Of a stretch of 64,000 bases of DNA, positions 47,881-60,210 are shown in pieces. Source of the DNA: Isoetes taiwanensis. Its lineage: Eukaryota; Streptophyta; Lycopodiopsida; Isoetales; Isoetaceae. The stretch covers positions 959,813 through 1,023,812 of the forward strand of contig JAJEKV010000004.1 of the NCBI GenBank assembly GCA_021234155.1, read 5' to 3'. The notes below the pieces were generated by a model. The model worked only from the letters and a program-made list of their open reading frames with translations, made no database searches and was not told the origin of the DNA. A program made the position numbers and the translations under genes. Position 1 is the first letter of the stretch. Each line of letters starts with the position of its first letter.

Positions 47881-47890
47881 CCTTGTAGTG

Positions 47891-47905
47891 GCAAAAACCA
47901 AGATA
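47891..47905 (+). pseudogene. 15-bp LINE island between two insertions
   Basis: GCAAAAACCAAGATA reads AKTKI and continues the reverse transcriptase from 35124. It is bounded left by the CACTA element and right by the 4.6-kb insertion. AGATA (47901-47905) is repeated at 52478-52482. Confidence 0.82.
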
Positions 47906-47915
47906 GTCACAAACC

Positions 47916-50604
47916 AAGATAACAATTAACACATAACTACTATTATAACATTAATTCACACAAATCATTACATCTAACAATTTTAAATTAAAATCTCCCT
48001 GAAACCCCCTTTGGTTTGGATGCATATTCACACGGGGGGTTACTCCGGGCAATGAGAGCTGTCGGATGGGCATATAACCCCTTTATTCCAAGATCTGGAC
48101 CGTACATAGCAATCCTCATTTGTGGGGTATGCATGTACAAGTTTTTGTATAGTGTACATATTCTAAACGAAGTGCACCCTGGACTGTCACAATCGTCGGA
48201 TTCGTCGATCCTACGACCCAGAATATATGTTGGGGCCTCTGCGCACCTTTCGTTTCGCTTATAGTCATTTATGATTGGAGGCGCCTATGATTTTGAAATA
48301 TGAAATACGATTTCGCCTAAGGTTTTCAGGGAATATCGAACCTCTATACGGCTTTGCCTAAGATTGATTCGAACCTCTACCAAAATAACTCAATGCCCTA
48401 ATAAGACTATTTTAACCAATGTAACTAATGAGCTAATATGATTATTTTTTATGTTGAATCTATGTTTTTTTTTTTTTTTTTTTTTTTTTATAACAACCTA
48501 TTCAATTGTTTTAGGGATATATAGTCTATGATTTCAGGAATTGTTATTCTTACATCCATATCAAATCCCCCTCGAACCCCCTGTTATTTTGCTACATAGT
48601 CTAAACGGCGCACCCCTCGATCACGATTAAAATATTCGTCGATCCTACGACCCAGAATATATGTTGGGGCCTCTGCGCACCTTTCGTTTCACTTATAGTC
48701 ATTTATGATTGGAGGCGCCTACGATTTTGAAATATGAAATAATGATTTAAAAGCTAAGGTTTTGAGGGAATATCGAACCTCTATACGGCTTTGCCTAAGA
48801 TTATAGAATATGAAATATGGGGATTCGAACCTCTACCAAAATAACTTAATGCCCTAATAAGACTATTTTAACCAATATACCTAGTGAGCTAATGTGATTA
48901 TTTCTTATGTTGAATCTATGTGTTTTTTTTTTATAACAATCTGTTCAATTGTTTTAGGGATATATAGTCTATGGTTTCAGGAATTGTTATTCTTACATCC
49001 ATATCAAATCCCCCTGGAACCCTCTGTTATTTTGCTACATAGTCTAAACGAAGTGCACCCTGGACTGTCACAGTCGTCGGATTCGTCGATCCTACGACCC
49101 AGAATATATGTTGGGGCCTCTGCGCACCTTTCGTTTCACTTATAGTCATTTATGATTGGAGGCGCCTACGATTTTGAAATATGAAATACGATTTCGCCTA
49201 AGGTTTTGAGGGAATATCGAACCTCTATACGGCTTTGCCTAAGATTATAGAATATGAAATATGGGGATTCGAACCTCTACCAAAATAACTTAATGCCCTA
49301 ATAAGACTATTTTAACCAATATACCTAGTGAGCTAATGTGATTATTTCTTATGTTGAATCTATGTGTTTTTTTTTTATAACAATCTGTTCAATTGTTTTA
49401 GGGATATATAGTCTATGGTTTCAGGAATTGTTATTCTTACATCCATATCAAATCCCCCTGGAACCCTCTGTTATTTTGCGACATATTCTAAACGAGGTGC
49501 ACCCTGGACTGCCACAGTCGTCGGATTCGTCGATCCTACGACCCAGATTGTATGTTGGAGCCTCTGCGCACCTTTCATTTCGCTTATTGTCATTTATGAT
49601 TGGAGGCGCCTATGATTTTGAAATATGAAATATGATTTCGCCTAAGGTTTTGAGGGAATATCGAACCTCTATACGGCTTTGCCTAAGATTTTAGAATATG
49701 AAATATGGGAATTCGAACCTCTACCAAAATAACTCAATGCCTTAATAAGACTATTTTAACCAATGTACCTAGTGAGCTAATGTGATTATTTCTTATGTTG
49801 AATCTATGTGTTTTTTTTTTTTTATAACAATCTATTCAATTGTTTTAGGGATATATAGTCTATGGTTTCAGGAATTGTTATTCTTACATCCATATCAAAT
49901 CCCCCTGGAACCCCCTGTTATTTTGCTACATATTCTAAACGTGGTGCACCCTGGACTGCCACAGTCGTCGGATTCGTAGACCCTATGACCCAGATTGTAT
50001 GTTGGAGCCTCTGCGCACCTTTTGTTTTGCTTATAGTCATTTATGATTGGACGCGCCTATGATTTTGAAATATGAAATACGATTTCGCCTAAGGTTTTGA
50101 GGGAATATCGAACCTCTATACGGCTTTGCCTAAGATTTTAGAATATGAAATATGGGGATTCGAACCTCTACCAAAATAACTCAATGCCTTAATAAGATTA
50201 TTTTAACAAATGTACCTAGTGAGCTAATGTGATTATTTCTTATGTTGAATCTATGTGTTTTTTTTTTATAACAATCCATTCAATTGTTTTAGGGATATAT
50301 AGTCTATGGTTTCAGGAATTGTTATTCTTACATCCATATCAAATCCCCCTGGAACCCCCTGTTATTTTGCTACATATTTAAGGTTTGCAAAATACTATAA
50401 GGTTTGAGAGAATGCACTTAATGGTGTTAATTTTGTACATGTATTATAAGTTTTTAGGGGCTCTCGCTGCCCTACATAACCCCCCCGTGTGAATATGCAC
50501 CCAAACCAAAGGGGGTTTCAGGGGGATTTTAATTCAAAATTGTTAGATGTAATGGTTTGTGTTAATTAATGTTATAATAGTAGTTATGTGTTAATTGTTA
50601 TCTT
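47916..50604. mobile_element. TIR element carrying a 0.44-kb tandem array
   Basis: The left end AAGATAACAATTAACACATA and its complement at the right end (to 50604) start an inverted repeat. It runs about 140 bp inward, through GTGCATATTCACACGGGGGG-like sequence. There is no transposase. The interior is filled by five tandem units. The related compact copy at 29127-29400 lacks them. No clear TSD was found next to the ends. Confidence 0.85.
48155..50379 (-). repeat. Five-unit 0.44-kb tandem array with tRNA-like boxes
   Basis: Anchored on TCTAAACG, units begin at 48162, 48600, 49043, 49487 and 49934 (spacings 438, 443, 444, 447). On the minus strand most units contain a perfect B box GGTTCGAATCC. 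About 55 bases upstream is TTAGCTCACTAGG, one mismatch from an A box. The unit looks like a tRNA-derived SINE caught in tandem. Plus-strand frames of about 83-96 codons recur in each unit but match nothing known. Confidence 0.9.
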
Positions 50605-52477
50605 AAAAAAAATTTTGGGCCCTTCGGACCCTAACAAAAACAAACATTTATCTATGTGCACTTAGTTACACATTGACCAAATTGCTAAAGAATACAACTT
50701 TGCATACATAAAACACAAGTATTTAGAAAACACCGTTGTTATTCTCGTCCTTGTCAACTTCAAATTTAAGAATGTGAATTAGCATTCTCACTAGTTTCCA
50801 CCCCTTACTCCAAAACTATAGCGTTGTACAATGTTCACAATAAAGGATGCCATTCCCAAGGTAAACAAACCACTATAACGTTGAACAATGTTGACAATCA
50901 AAGGCACTTGTAGCTTCATCCAACAAAAGTATGCACGGATTTCTAATAAACTGTAAGCTGAAAGCATTACAATCCATAATATATTCTTCATATATATGTT
51001 ATGAAACATTGCATGGGCATCCTGCAGAGCTCCAAATTTACCATATATCTGAGCAAGCTAGTTTCCTAAGAACCTATCTCAGCCTCCAAATATAGAGAGC
51101 ATCAAGATTCCAACTTTTGCCTGTAACCTTGACAGATCCATCCTTTGTTGCAATTCCTAAATGATGGCAGGTCCTAAATGCAAAGCTGAAACATATCCCT
51201 TTTCGAAGTTGAGATAGATTCCTTACAATCTGGAATAGCTTTTGGCTAAGAGACCAAAAGTCTGGTTAATGAGTATATGATATAAGAAGGAAAAAAATCC
51301 ATATACCCATAGCAGAGTATTCCATCCTGAAGAAGAATAACCAGCACCATGGTTAGAGCCGTAGTTACAGAGCAATCAAAGACAAAACAGAATCACTGAA
51401 CAGACAAGAACTCATAAAAAATCAGACTCTTCAGATTTTCGGAACTCAAAAAGCAAAACTAATCGCCTAATTTTAGACATCCCTCATGTCATCCCCAAAA
51501 CAATGGCTTCCGTCTCGTTTTTTTACCAATGTGCCTTTGTTTGATATGGCAAAAATGTTAAATTAAAGCAAACAACCCCGGCTTGCATGGTGGCCTCAAC
51601 GGGAAAAAAAACTTCTGGTAATCCTATAATGCAGATACTGCGTTTCCGATCCTGCAAATATATCTGGCTTCTTAAGCTTCCGGCAAAAAAAGGCATCCCA
51701 CAAAGCCGGAGAAGCTTTCTGAAACGACAGAAAACATTCCACCCACAGCTGGATAGCACCTGCAATATAAAATTGACACCTTAATTCAGTCGTTTTCAAT
51801 TTTTAAGCAAAATTTCAATTAAAAGACGACTTCCTGGTAGAGTCTTTTTGCAGAAAGGCCATCACCCGACCAAAATAGCCCCATGCTGCAAAAATCTAAT
51901 GAATCTGAATCCGACATTAACAAATCTCTCCCAATTCCATCACATTGATCTACACCGGCATAATTTAATTCATTGATCTACACCGGCATAACTTAATTAG
52001 AATCAAGCTTTTCTTCCTCCCCTTTTATAGATTTGAAACAAGAATACAGAATCAGAAGATGAAAACGATGCAAGCTTTTCAAGAAATAAACCATCAATCT
52101 AAGCTTAGATGTGCAACCTCGCAAACTTCATGAATGAAACACTGCTAGTTGGTAATTCCGATGCCGCTTTGAAAGCCCAAAGGCCGCAGTCGGCCTCCTC
52201 TGTACCCAAATCCGGTGAACATCCTAACTGGCCGAAAGCCCAAAGGTCGAAAACCCTAAAAATCCTAAAACATAGGCCATCAATGGTTTCATGCATTGTT
52301 TGAAATTTAAAAAATCTAGCAACCGTTAGATTGTTTAACCTAATCTAAATCAACGCTCCAAAAAAGACGCACTCTAGAAATACTTTTTAGTATCCCCCAA
52401 CGAATACAACACCAAAATCATAGAAAATCCATAGCGAAAAGTGTATAAAATTACAAAAAAACCCCTGTTATAATGCT
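50605..52477. other. Non-coding remainder of the 4.6-kb insertion
   Basis: AT-rich. 50818-50900 has a duplicated TTGACAATGTT-like phrase. 51958-51990 has TTGATCTACACCGGCATAA twice. It may hold captured genic DNA (52100-52300 is less AT-rich), but no known domain is visible. Confidence 0.5.
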
Positions 52478-53810
52478 AGATATTCATCTTCGGGCATAAG
52501 AACAAGCATAGACCTTTCAGGTATATGGAGACAGAAATAGAGGAATCAACAGAATACAGGTATCTGAGGTATGATGCACACATCACGGGGAAATGGGCTA
52601 AGGGTGCAGACACGAGGTTTCAATCAGCCATTGGGAGCTATTTCAATATGAAAAATTTCTGCAATAGAAGTAGAATAATTGATTGGGACATCAAATGTTA
52701 CTTATTCAGTGCAGTAGTAGCCACGACGCAACTATATGGGGCTGAGGCTTGGGGGCCAGTTTAACAGATAAAAAGTGGGACAAACATGAAGGAATCCTCA
52801 GACAATGACACAAACAGGAATTTAAGGTACGGGCAAATACACCACTAACATTCATGATACTCGAAACTGGGCAGAAACCAATGGAGGTGAGAGCATGGGA
52901 GAGGACTATCAGATACCTAATAAAGGACAATGCAGGGGATCACCAAGGGAAGCTGTCAAGTATTACAATCATCGAGTCAGCAAAATCACACATTCTCATA
53001 GGCAGCAGGTGGTTTAAGGATGTAGCAAGGTGGACCAGAGAAATGGGAATGAATCTGAGTGACCTAATAAACGAAGGGAAGTGGAATGAAGAATTGGCAG
53101 ACAGAGCTACAAGAGCATGGCTGCAAAAACACTCTGGCCCAAGACACTCTGGCTCATGACAGTCTTCAATCCAGAACAGCAGATAGGACATCAGATGTAT
53201 CGAGATAACCTGCTAGGAAAGTCCAGAAGAGACATCTTGGCAAGATTTAGGATGGGAAGTCACGATCTAAGAATTGAAAAGGACAGGTGGAGGGGAATAG
53301 AAAAGGAGGACCGGATATGCAGAATCTGTGACACTGGGGAAGTGGAGGATGAGAACCACATGATCAATGCGTGTCCCATATACGGAGACATCAGAGACAA
53401 ATACAGAAATATAAGATGGGGTCAACCAGTACACACTCTGATGATAAGGACAGAAACAATGAGAGACATGGCAGACGCAATCCAGGGAATGACGATCAGA
53501 CACCGAGAAATACACAAAGAAAGAGGGATTATAATATGAACCGCACAAGAGGCGATTCATAAACCCCCCACAAATTGTTCAGTTAAAAGCTGATTGATAA
53601 CGACGCACCACCGCACGGTCATGACGCCGATGCAAAGCGGGGTGCCGGTACTAATAGAAAAAAGAGAGCCTTCAAAAAAGGCTACAATAAATCAGCGTGA
53701 TGTGCTAGTAGCGCCCTTTCAGAGAGCTCGCCCATGCTACACAAGTCCAGGGGCCTGAGGGCACAAGGGCCATAATTTCTATTCTATTCAATCTTTGCCC
53801 ACGAGGAGGT
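52478..53810 (+). pseudogene. LINE 3' part: RT end, zinc finger and 3' UTR
   Basis: Continues the reverse transcriptase from 47905 with FIFGHKNKHRPFRYMETE, then a region ending TTQLYGAEAWGP. After frame changes near 52765 and 53120 it reads a long basic segment, RMGSHDLRIEKDRW and the zinc motif RICRICDTGEVEDENHM. The stop is at 53537-53539. The 3' UTR carries a stem-loop (53667-53683) followed by CTACAATAAA and ends in a TTCTATTCTATTC-type tail near 53795. With 33560-35124 and 47891-47905 it forms one LINE copy spread over 20 kb. Confidence 0.9.
53667..53683 (+). promoter_or_regulatory. LINE 3' UTR stem-loop
   Basis: AGCCTT, loop CAAAA, AAGGCT, directly before ACAATAAA. The minus-strand LINE end at 10027-10041 has GCCCT/AGGGC at the same place. 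The differing pair is C-G there and T-A here. Such hairpins are known to be recognised by reverse transcriptase in stringent LINEs. Confidence 0.6.
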
Positions 53811-54148
53811 GTATAACAATTGCGTTTATTCGTATTGGTGCACACTGACACAAAATTGAAACATATAGGGAGGCATAATATGATATCTGAATGTTGCCAG
53901 ATATGAGCCAATGAATATGAATGCCACACTCTTTAGACTTGTCCGATGTTTGTAACTAGTCAACCATGATATATGGACCTGATTGCGCAGTTGATATGCC
54001 GCTACATTTGCTCTTGCAAATGCCTACAGTAATGACATTATCATACTTTATCTTGTAGATTCTCGACATGGAAGATGAAATAAATCATGCATCATTACAT
54101 TCATATGCACAAATGTGCAATAATACAGATTCTCGAGTCTATTAATGT
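53811..54148. other. Intergenic, nothing recognised
   Basis: Short AT-rich gap between LINE ends. No coding signal. Confidence 0.5.
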
Positions 54149-54275
54149 TAAGGTCTTTTTCTTCAAAAACCTTGCGGGGCTGCGTTATCTTAATCCTTGT
54201 GCTATTTCTTGTATGGGGTCCCATAGACCTTTTGGTCTCCATGGACGATAAAAGTCAATTCAATAATTAAAAAAA
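54149..54275 (+). mobile_element. LINE 3' end fragment
   Basis: An AAGGTCTTTTTCTTC/AAAAACCTT foldback is followed by TGGGGTCCCATAGACC, TTTTGGTCTCC, GGACGATAAA and CAATTCAATAATT. It has the same modules as the fragments at 3.1 and 8.6 kb. Confidence 0.65.
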
Positions 54276-54391
54276 GAGTTTAAGTTATAGTACAAGCAAG
54301 ATTTTATTGTCACCACCCTAAAGTTTCTGTACTTTGGTGGCAAGTCCTACATAGGTGTTTGCATGTAAACACCGGCTCAGGATACTTTTAC

Positions 54392-55245
54392 CCTTGATTC
54401 GGTGATCCCGGAGATAAATATACCGTCCTCCGGGATCCCGGGCCGCTCTCGACGGGGTCCGTTGGGGAGACCCCGTTCTGACGTATGGGCACACGCCATG
54501 TCGGCCCGGTCCATCCCCGTCGTCCAAACCCCCGTGCCATCGCGGCCGTCCGCGCCTCAGAGATCCCCGCCTCCGGGATCATCCAGGCGATCCCCTCCTC
54601 CGGGATCCCCACAGTCGGTGGCTGTTAACGGCGAACGTTATCCGCCGTGATGATCCCGCCCTCCGGGATCCCCGGGCATGAGCATGTGGATCCCCTCCTT
54701 CGGGATCACCCGCCCGTGGCTGATAACGGCGGACGCTATCCGCCGCGGTGATCCCCTCCTCCGGGATCCCCGGCACCCCGGACGTGGATCCCGTCCTCCG
54801 GGATCACCCGCCCGTGGCTGATAACGGCGGACGCTATCTGCCGAGGTGATCCACTCCTCCGGGATCCCCGGCACCCCGGACGTGGATCCCCTCCTCCGGG
54901 ATCACCCGCCCGTGGCTGATAATGGCGGATGCTATCCACCGAGGTGATCCCGACCTCCGGGATCCCCGATCGGGTGACGTGGATCCCGTCCTCCAGGGTC
55001 ACCATTAGATGCAAACCGAGGTGGTTTGCCGATAGCCGTTAGATCCGGTGATCTATACCGTCCTCCGGGATCACCACGTCATTTGCACCTGTGATTCCGG
55101 AGGCCAGTATATGAGAACGTTTGGACGGTGGAGATAGCGGCGTGGACTAAACAGGTGGTCCAAGTTTGAATTTTGCCAGCCCATGCACGGACAAACCAAT
55201 ACAATGAAAACACGTGGACGTTCTGAGACCACCCTCCGGGATCAC
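54392..55245. repeat. GATCCC...GGGATC hairpin array 1, 98-bp period
   Basis: The core GATCCCGTCCTCCGGGATC is a 7-bp stem (GATCCCG/CGGGATC) around TCCTC. Full units start at 54652, 54750, 54848 and 54946, exactly 98 bp apart. Each holds two cores plus CCGCCCGTGGCTGATAACGG and GCTATCCGCCG. Single degenerate cores continue to about 55245, ending some 50 bp before the transposase start. GC content is far above the surroundings. Confidence 0.93.
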
Positions 55246-55296
55246 CATCTGAGTGTGGTTCTTCCCTGTTGCGTGTTGATGTCGATGTAGCGAGAC

Positions 55297-58182
55297 ATGG
55301 AGGAGGAGCGGAATATGGCTATGGCTGCGGCAGCTATGGACGAATTAGAGGAGAAGAGAGAAGAGGTAAGTATTCTTTTTCATTCATAGCAATCTTCAAG
55401 GGCTGTAAACAAGCATTGTCATTTTGTGTTTAATGTTTTTTTTCTCAGCTTAGGGCTGAAATACAGCCCGAATCACCTCCAAATGGCCTGTTTGATCATG
55501 ACAACTTACATTAGTATCCTGAAGAGCATCAGGTACCTGATATTCAAGGGGGTGGCCAGATGCTTGTTTGGACTTGCTATATCCATACAGACCGCGTCCA
55601 AGATTTCGTTCTTGGGGAGCAGAGGAATTGTGAAGCACCTGCCAATTTCTATCTAAGAAGTTCAGTGCCTGAGAGAGTGTTAAAAAGACCCTACAAGGAT
55701 TCCTATATGACGTTGAAGAGGTATTGGTTTGATTCATGTGTTTGTGTTTTAAATCATGAGTCCAAGGTCCAATAGGGCCATCCAATAGGTTATGTGTTTG
55801 ATTATAATTCTTGCTTTTTTAAGTCATTTGATGTGCTTGTCATTAGGATTACACCTAGTAGATCAAAACTAACTTGTAATACAGATATTGGTGTTCATAT
55901 GGACCTCAAGACAAGACAACAAACACTCATGTGGTTGAGGATAGACCACGTCCACCGGGCACACGTAGGAAAAGGGTTGAGAGGGGAGAGGGCATACGTA
56001 GGGGCTGCCAGTGCCATTTCACAATCAGGCAACTCTATTTCCTTCCAGAATTTTCACATATCACTTATTATGGGTTTGATCACAAGAATATCCAAGGTTT
56101 GCCTTGCCATGGTAGGTTTGTTGACCCATCCTCTGGAGTTAAGTTCAAGCTAGCACCCTGGATCTCACAAGAATTGAGGGAATGGGTAAGAGAGAAGCTT
56201 GTCCAATAGCACACGCCACGTAGTGTCATGAACATGCATGAAGAGAGGTGGAGGTTGAGACTTGAAGTGAATGGACAGGAAAGCATGTGTAGGGATGATG
56301 TGTTGAAAATTCGGGACGTGTACAATATTGGAAAGGGAGTTGTTCGTAACACATGGAAGCTACATGAAGATCTTCCCACTAGCATTGACATGTGGGTTCA
56401 ACAACACCAAGATTCTGTGTTCATGTATGAGCAAGGAGACTTGTTTCAATTAGGAGTTATGACTCCAATCCGAAGGGAGTCCATGTTGAGATGTGGCAAG
56501 AACAGAGCCATTTGCATGGACTCTACTTTCAAAACAAATGACAAGAGGTGCGGTTCTTCCTCAACTTTTATTGTGTGTGCTCCTGGTAGGTTGAGTTGAT
56601 TTGATTATTGTGTATGGTTTAATGCAGGTTCTATCTTTTCACACTTATCGCCTTTGATGAGTATTCCAATGGTTTACCATTGGCTTACGTTATTACCAAT
56701 TCTCAAAAGAGTGGAGCTATAACAAAGTGGATGCAAGAACTAAAGGAGTCCTTATGCCAAGATGATCCTGATTGGCAACCTTCTTGCATCATTATAGATG
56801 ATGCCCATGCTGAGATAAAGGCCGTGAAAAAAGTAACTTGTCAAACTCTAATCCTTGGAAGCATTCTATATGTACTAACATTGTTTATTTGCATAGGTTT
56901 TTCCTAGTGTGCCCGTGCAAATTTGCATATGGCACGTGAGGAGGGCTTGGATCACGTGGTTGCAGAAGAACATCAAGAACAAGGTGGCACGTAACGATCT
57001 GTTCAAGGAACTTGGTTACATTATGTACAGGACAGAAGGTCCTCTAGGGGACAATGTCTACGGTGAAGAGTATAGGGAGGCAGTAAAGAGGGAGGCAACT
57101 AAGAAATTGGAAGACTTGGTGAGGAAGTATCCTCAATACCCCAAGTTGGCGGCTTACATGAGTAAGGAGTGGACCAAAAATATTTGCCAATGGGTATTGG
57201 CTTCAAGGATGTACCCTCACTCCAACCAAGAGACTAATGCAGCCATAGAGGCATGGCATTGTGCCTTGAAAAGGCGCCTGGGCATTTCAAAACGAGCACT
57301 CCGAGGACGGAGGATTGATTGGCTGCTCTACATTCTAACCAACAATGTGGAGACACACATGGCATACATCAGCTATAACTTCTAATCATCTTCTCTAGTC
57401 TATTTTGATTTTGCAAGTACATAATTCTCTTGTCATCTAGGTCCATGAAGGAAGCAGGGTTTGTGGTGAACACCTCCCAGGAAGAGATAACACAGTATGC
57501 CATACTGGGTGCAAGGAAGATTGCTGATGAACAGGTCACATTCACTAACTTCGAAGAAGGTGAGGCAGAAGTGCAAAGTGAACGCACTCTAGGGCAAGGA
57601 CCATACTTTGTGAACGGGGCACACAAGAACTGGGCATACTGTGACTGTCCCTGGGGAGCCAAGGGCAACTTATATAAGCACCAAGTTAAGGTCATGCAAA
57701 TGTTGGGCAACTACAGGGATCAAGATCTTTTACAGGTGCTTGGATCCCAATATGGGACAATTGGTGGAGGCATGGACCACTTGAGGCCATGTGAGGATCT
57801 ATTTCATGGGGCCTTTCATGGGGAGGAAACCACATATGAAGATGTGGCTGAGATTGTAAGCTTGGACGAGTCTCCCTCTCAAAAGGAGACAAGGATTAAC
57901 CTGGATAAGACAAGGAGATCCTTACAAGAAGTCATTGCTAGAGTGATGTCAAGGGCAGAAAAAGATCCAGGCATGCTAATTGCAACTGATTCACTCATGA
58001 GACAACTCGACACGCGGCTTGAAAGAATGGACAGAACCATAACATGTATCCCCACTAATGCAGTCGAAGAGGAGTGTGGTAATAGTTTGGCAAGGCTCAA
58101 GCCTCTGATAGAAATTGGGAAGAGGAAAGACAAGGAAACCAAGAAGAGTTGGAAGCAAGTTGAGATGGAGGGCCTATTGTGA
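55297..58182 (+). pseudogene. MULE transposase with SWIM finger (broken)
   Basis: Multi-exon Mutator-like transposase. Exon 1 (55297-55365) is Met/Ala/Glu-rich. Later exons are partly clear from introns at 55366-55448, 56548-56627 and 56833-56896, each with GT-AG ends and frame continuity. The DDE core is complete: Asp in CMDSTFKTN (56520), Asp in IIDDAHAEI (56797-56802), the CIWHVRRAW block after it, and Glu in TNAAIEAWHCALK (57248). The C-terminal SWIM motif CDCPWGAKGNLYKH (57640-57681) has Tyr where the third Cys belongs. In-frame TAG codons interrupt it near 55514 and at 56207, each in a Gln-like context. The last intron, around 57384-57440, lacks a clean GT donor. It supplied the cut-and-paste function for this element and is now probably dead, although the core residues survive. 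Confidence 0.88.
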
Positions 58183-58525
58183 GAATGGCATTGTGAGTTT
58201 GTTGTTGTTTAATGCTCATTGACACCTTTTGAAGCCACTCATGAGCTTCATTGTCTTGTTAATTGTTCAGGTCAAGTTTCGAGTTTACCTATGTCCTCCT
58301 TATAAAAAATAGGTATAAATAAATCAATATTTACCTATTTACTAATTACTTAACCTATTGATAAATATTGTTAATGTTATCAATATTTATGTTTAAACCT
58401 AACTTATCTAGCATAGGATAAGTAGATAAGTAAATATTAAACCTAACTTACCTAGCATAGGATAAGTTAGGACCTAGAGTTTAATGTTTAGAGTTTAGAC
58501 CATAGGATAAAAAAGTAATAAAAAA
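58183..58525. other. AT-rich spacer after the transposase
   Basis: Contains repeated TAAACCTAACTTA(C/T)CTAGCATAGGATAAGT-type phrases (about 58394 and 58440). No gene. Confidence 0.6.
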
Positions 58526-58885
58526 ACGTACGGGATCCCCTCCTCTGGGATCCCGCGTCTGCCTGCTTGGTGATCCCATCCTCCGGGATCACACACTAAT
58601 TAAAACGGGATCCCGCGTCCGCCTGCTTGCTGATCCCGTCCTCCGGGATCACAGAGTAATTAAAACGGGATTCCGTCCTCTGGGATCCCGCGGCCCGCCT
58701 GCTTGGTGATCCCGTCCTTCGGGATCACACAATAATTAAAACGGGATTCCGTCCTCGGGGACCCCGCGTCCGCCTGCTTGGTGATCCCGTCCTCCGGGAT
58801 CACAAAGTAATTAAAATGGGATTCCGTCCCCCGGAATCCTGCGGCCCACCTGCTTGGTGATCCCGTCCTCCGGGATCACAGCATT
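58526..58885. repeat. GATCCC hairpin array 2, five units of about 72 bp
   Basis: Each unit runs GGGATTCCGTCCTCTGGGAT, CCCGCGTCCGCCTGCTTGG, TGATCCCGTCCTCCGGGATC, then ACA..AATTAAAAC. The core hairpin is that of array 1, but the linker differs. The array ends ACAGCATTGAATATC. Confidence 0.92.
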
Positions 58886-60210
58886 GAATATCTTATATTA
58901 TAATGTTATTAGGTAAGTATGTCGTCAACGAAACCCTAACCCTATTTTCGACATTTAGGGTTTTCATGTATCGGGCCCGTTTTCTTTGTCAAGGTGGCCA
59001 GTAATGGAAGCGGCCACCGTTATGGCCTCCTCCGCCTTCCATCATTCTTGGGTGAAGCAAGAGGAAGCAAGAGCGGAACTAGCTCCATTAGGGCAGCTAT
59101 GTATCTAGCTCCGTTAACGCAGCTATGGGTGTTAGAATTTGCCCTCGATATTCTTCTCCCTTCTTTGCTGCTCAACCAGCCTAGACCCATTCATTCTTCT
59201 CCAAAACTAGGTCGCATTCTGGAATTCTGGAATTTGGAGATGGATGTTTAGCCACGTGGTCTTGAAAATTTAATCCGCTTCAAATTTGGAGAGAGTATCA
59301 CGACAGAGAGTTTACTAGCAGGTAACTCACAAACAGACAAAGAATGTCTTAAGACTAAAACTGCATTGGGGTTTTGCACAATGGTTTGCGTTGATTTGCC
59401 TTCTTTAGTGCAGATATAGTAACCATAGATTTACATTTTTTATATTGTTTGCATTTGGTTTTAACACATTTGTTTGTCCTATGTGCAGTAGACATAGAGC
59501 TTGGCGGTGCTTGGAACTTAGACAGTTTTTCAATGGTAATAGATTTTATTCTTTTTAATTGTTTGTTGCATTCCAAATAGATGCATCCAGGACATAGGCA
59601 TCTCCCAGGAGGTATGCAATATGGCTAGAAATCTTTGCAAGTTGGTTAATGTAATACAAGCATCCCTTAGGCACTGCAGGAGAAACAGAGATTGGCATAA
59701 CTCTGACTCCAACATGGGCTGTTGCTATTGTCTGTGCAGTTCATTGACCATGGAGCGGAGTATTCACTGGTTAGGAAATGTGAGCAATCTTGACCTCTTT
59801 TACGTTGTTGTTTGAAACTTTTCTGGGTCTATGCAATAGGAGGTTAGTTAGATTGTTCTTGCATTGAACCATTTCGGACCCCAGGTAACCCCTCTTAACA
59901 AACAGTTGTACCGCAGCTAATCTACCTGCCTCTGCTTCATTGACAACTGAATCTGCGGTTTGTGGAACAGTTGATCTCATTGAAGTAGGATGTAATATCT
60001 GGAACTAGATCTTCTGCAGATCTCGAATGTAAAAATCTGTAAGTCTATATCGTGTAAGGAAACCTATCTCCATTTACCTTATCACCCTGGCCAGTGTTGC
60101 TTCAACCTCCCAGAATCCTCATATTATCTAAGCTTTTATGCTCCTCTACATCCGTCTGCTTAAATGAGTTCATTGATTCTGTCCCTATGGGATGATCCTT
60201 CAAATGCTAG
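58886..60210. other. Interior of the MULE region, no gene recognised
   Basis: A frame at 58994-59251 (85 codons, starting MASNGSGHRYGLLRL) is open, but has no known domain or homologue in the window. The remainder is AT-rich. Intron-like T-rich tracts before AG are present but cannot be assembled. Confidence 0.4.

Larger units (their letters stand above)
47906..52477. mobile_element. 4.6-kb insertion of unknown class
   Basis: The LINE frame joins across it: ACCAAGATA then TTCATCTTCGGG gives TKI-FIFG. AGATA is present on both sides, so a 5-bp (at least ATA) target-site duplication is likely. The ends (GTCACAAACC and TATAATGCT) show neither TG/CA nor inverted repeats. It contains a TIR element at 47916-50604 that starts only 10 bases inside its left end. 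The insertion may therefore be a composite or a partly deleted element. Confidence 0.6.

Noticed and set aside
54388..55014. Arg/Gly/Pro-rich proteins in hairpin array 1
   Set aside because: Opposite-strand frames of a 98-bp repeat. The period is not a multiple of three, so the frame changes from unit to unit.
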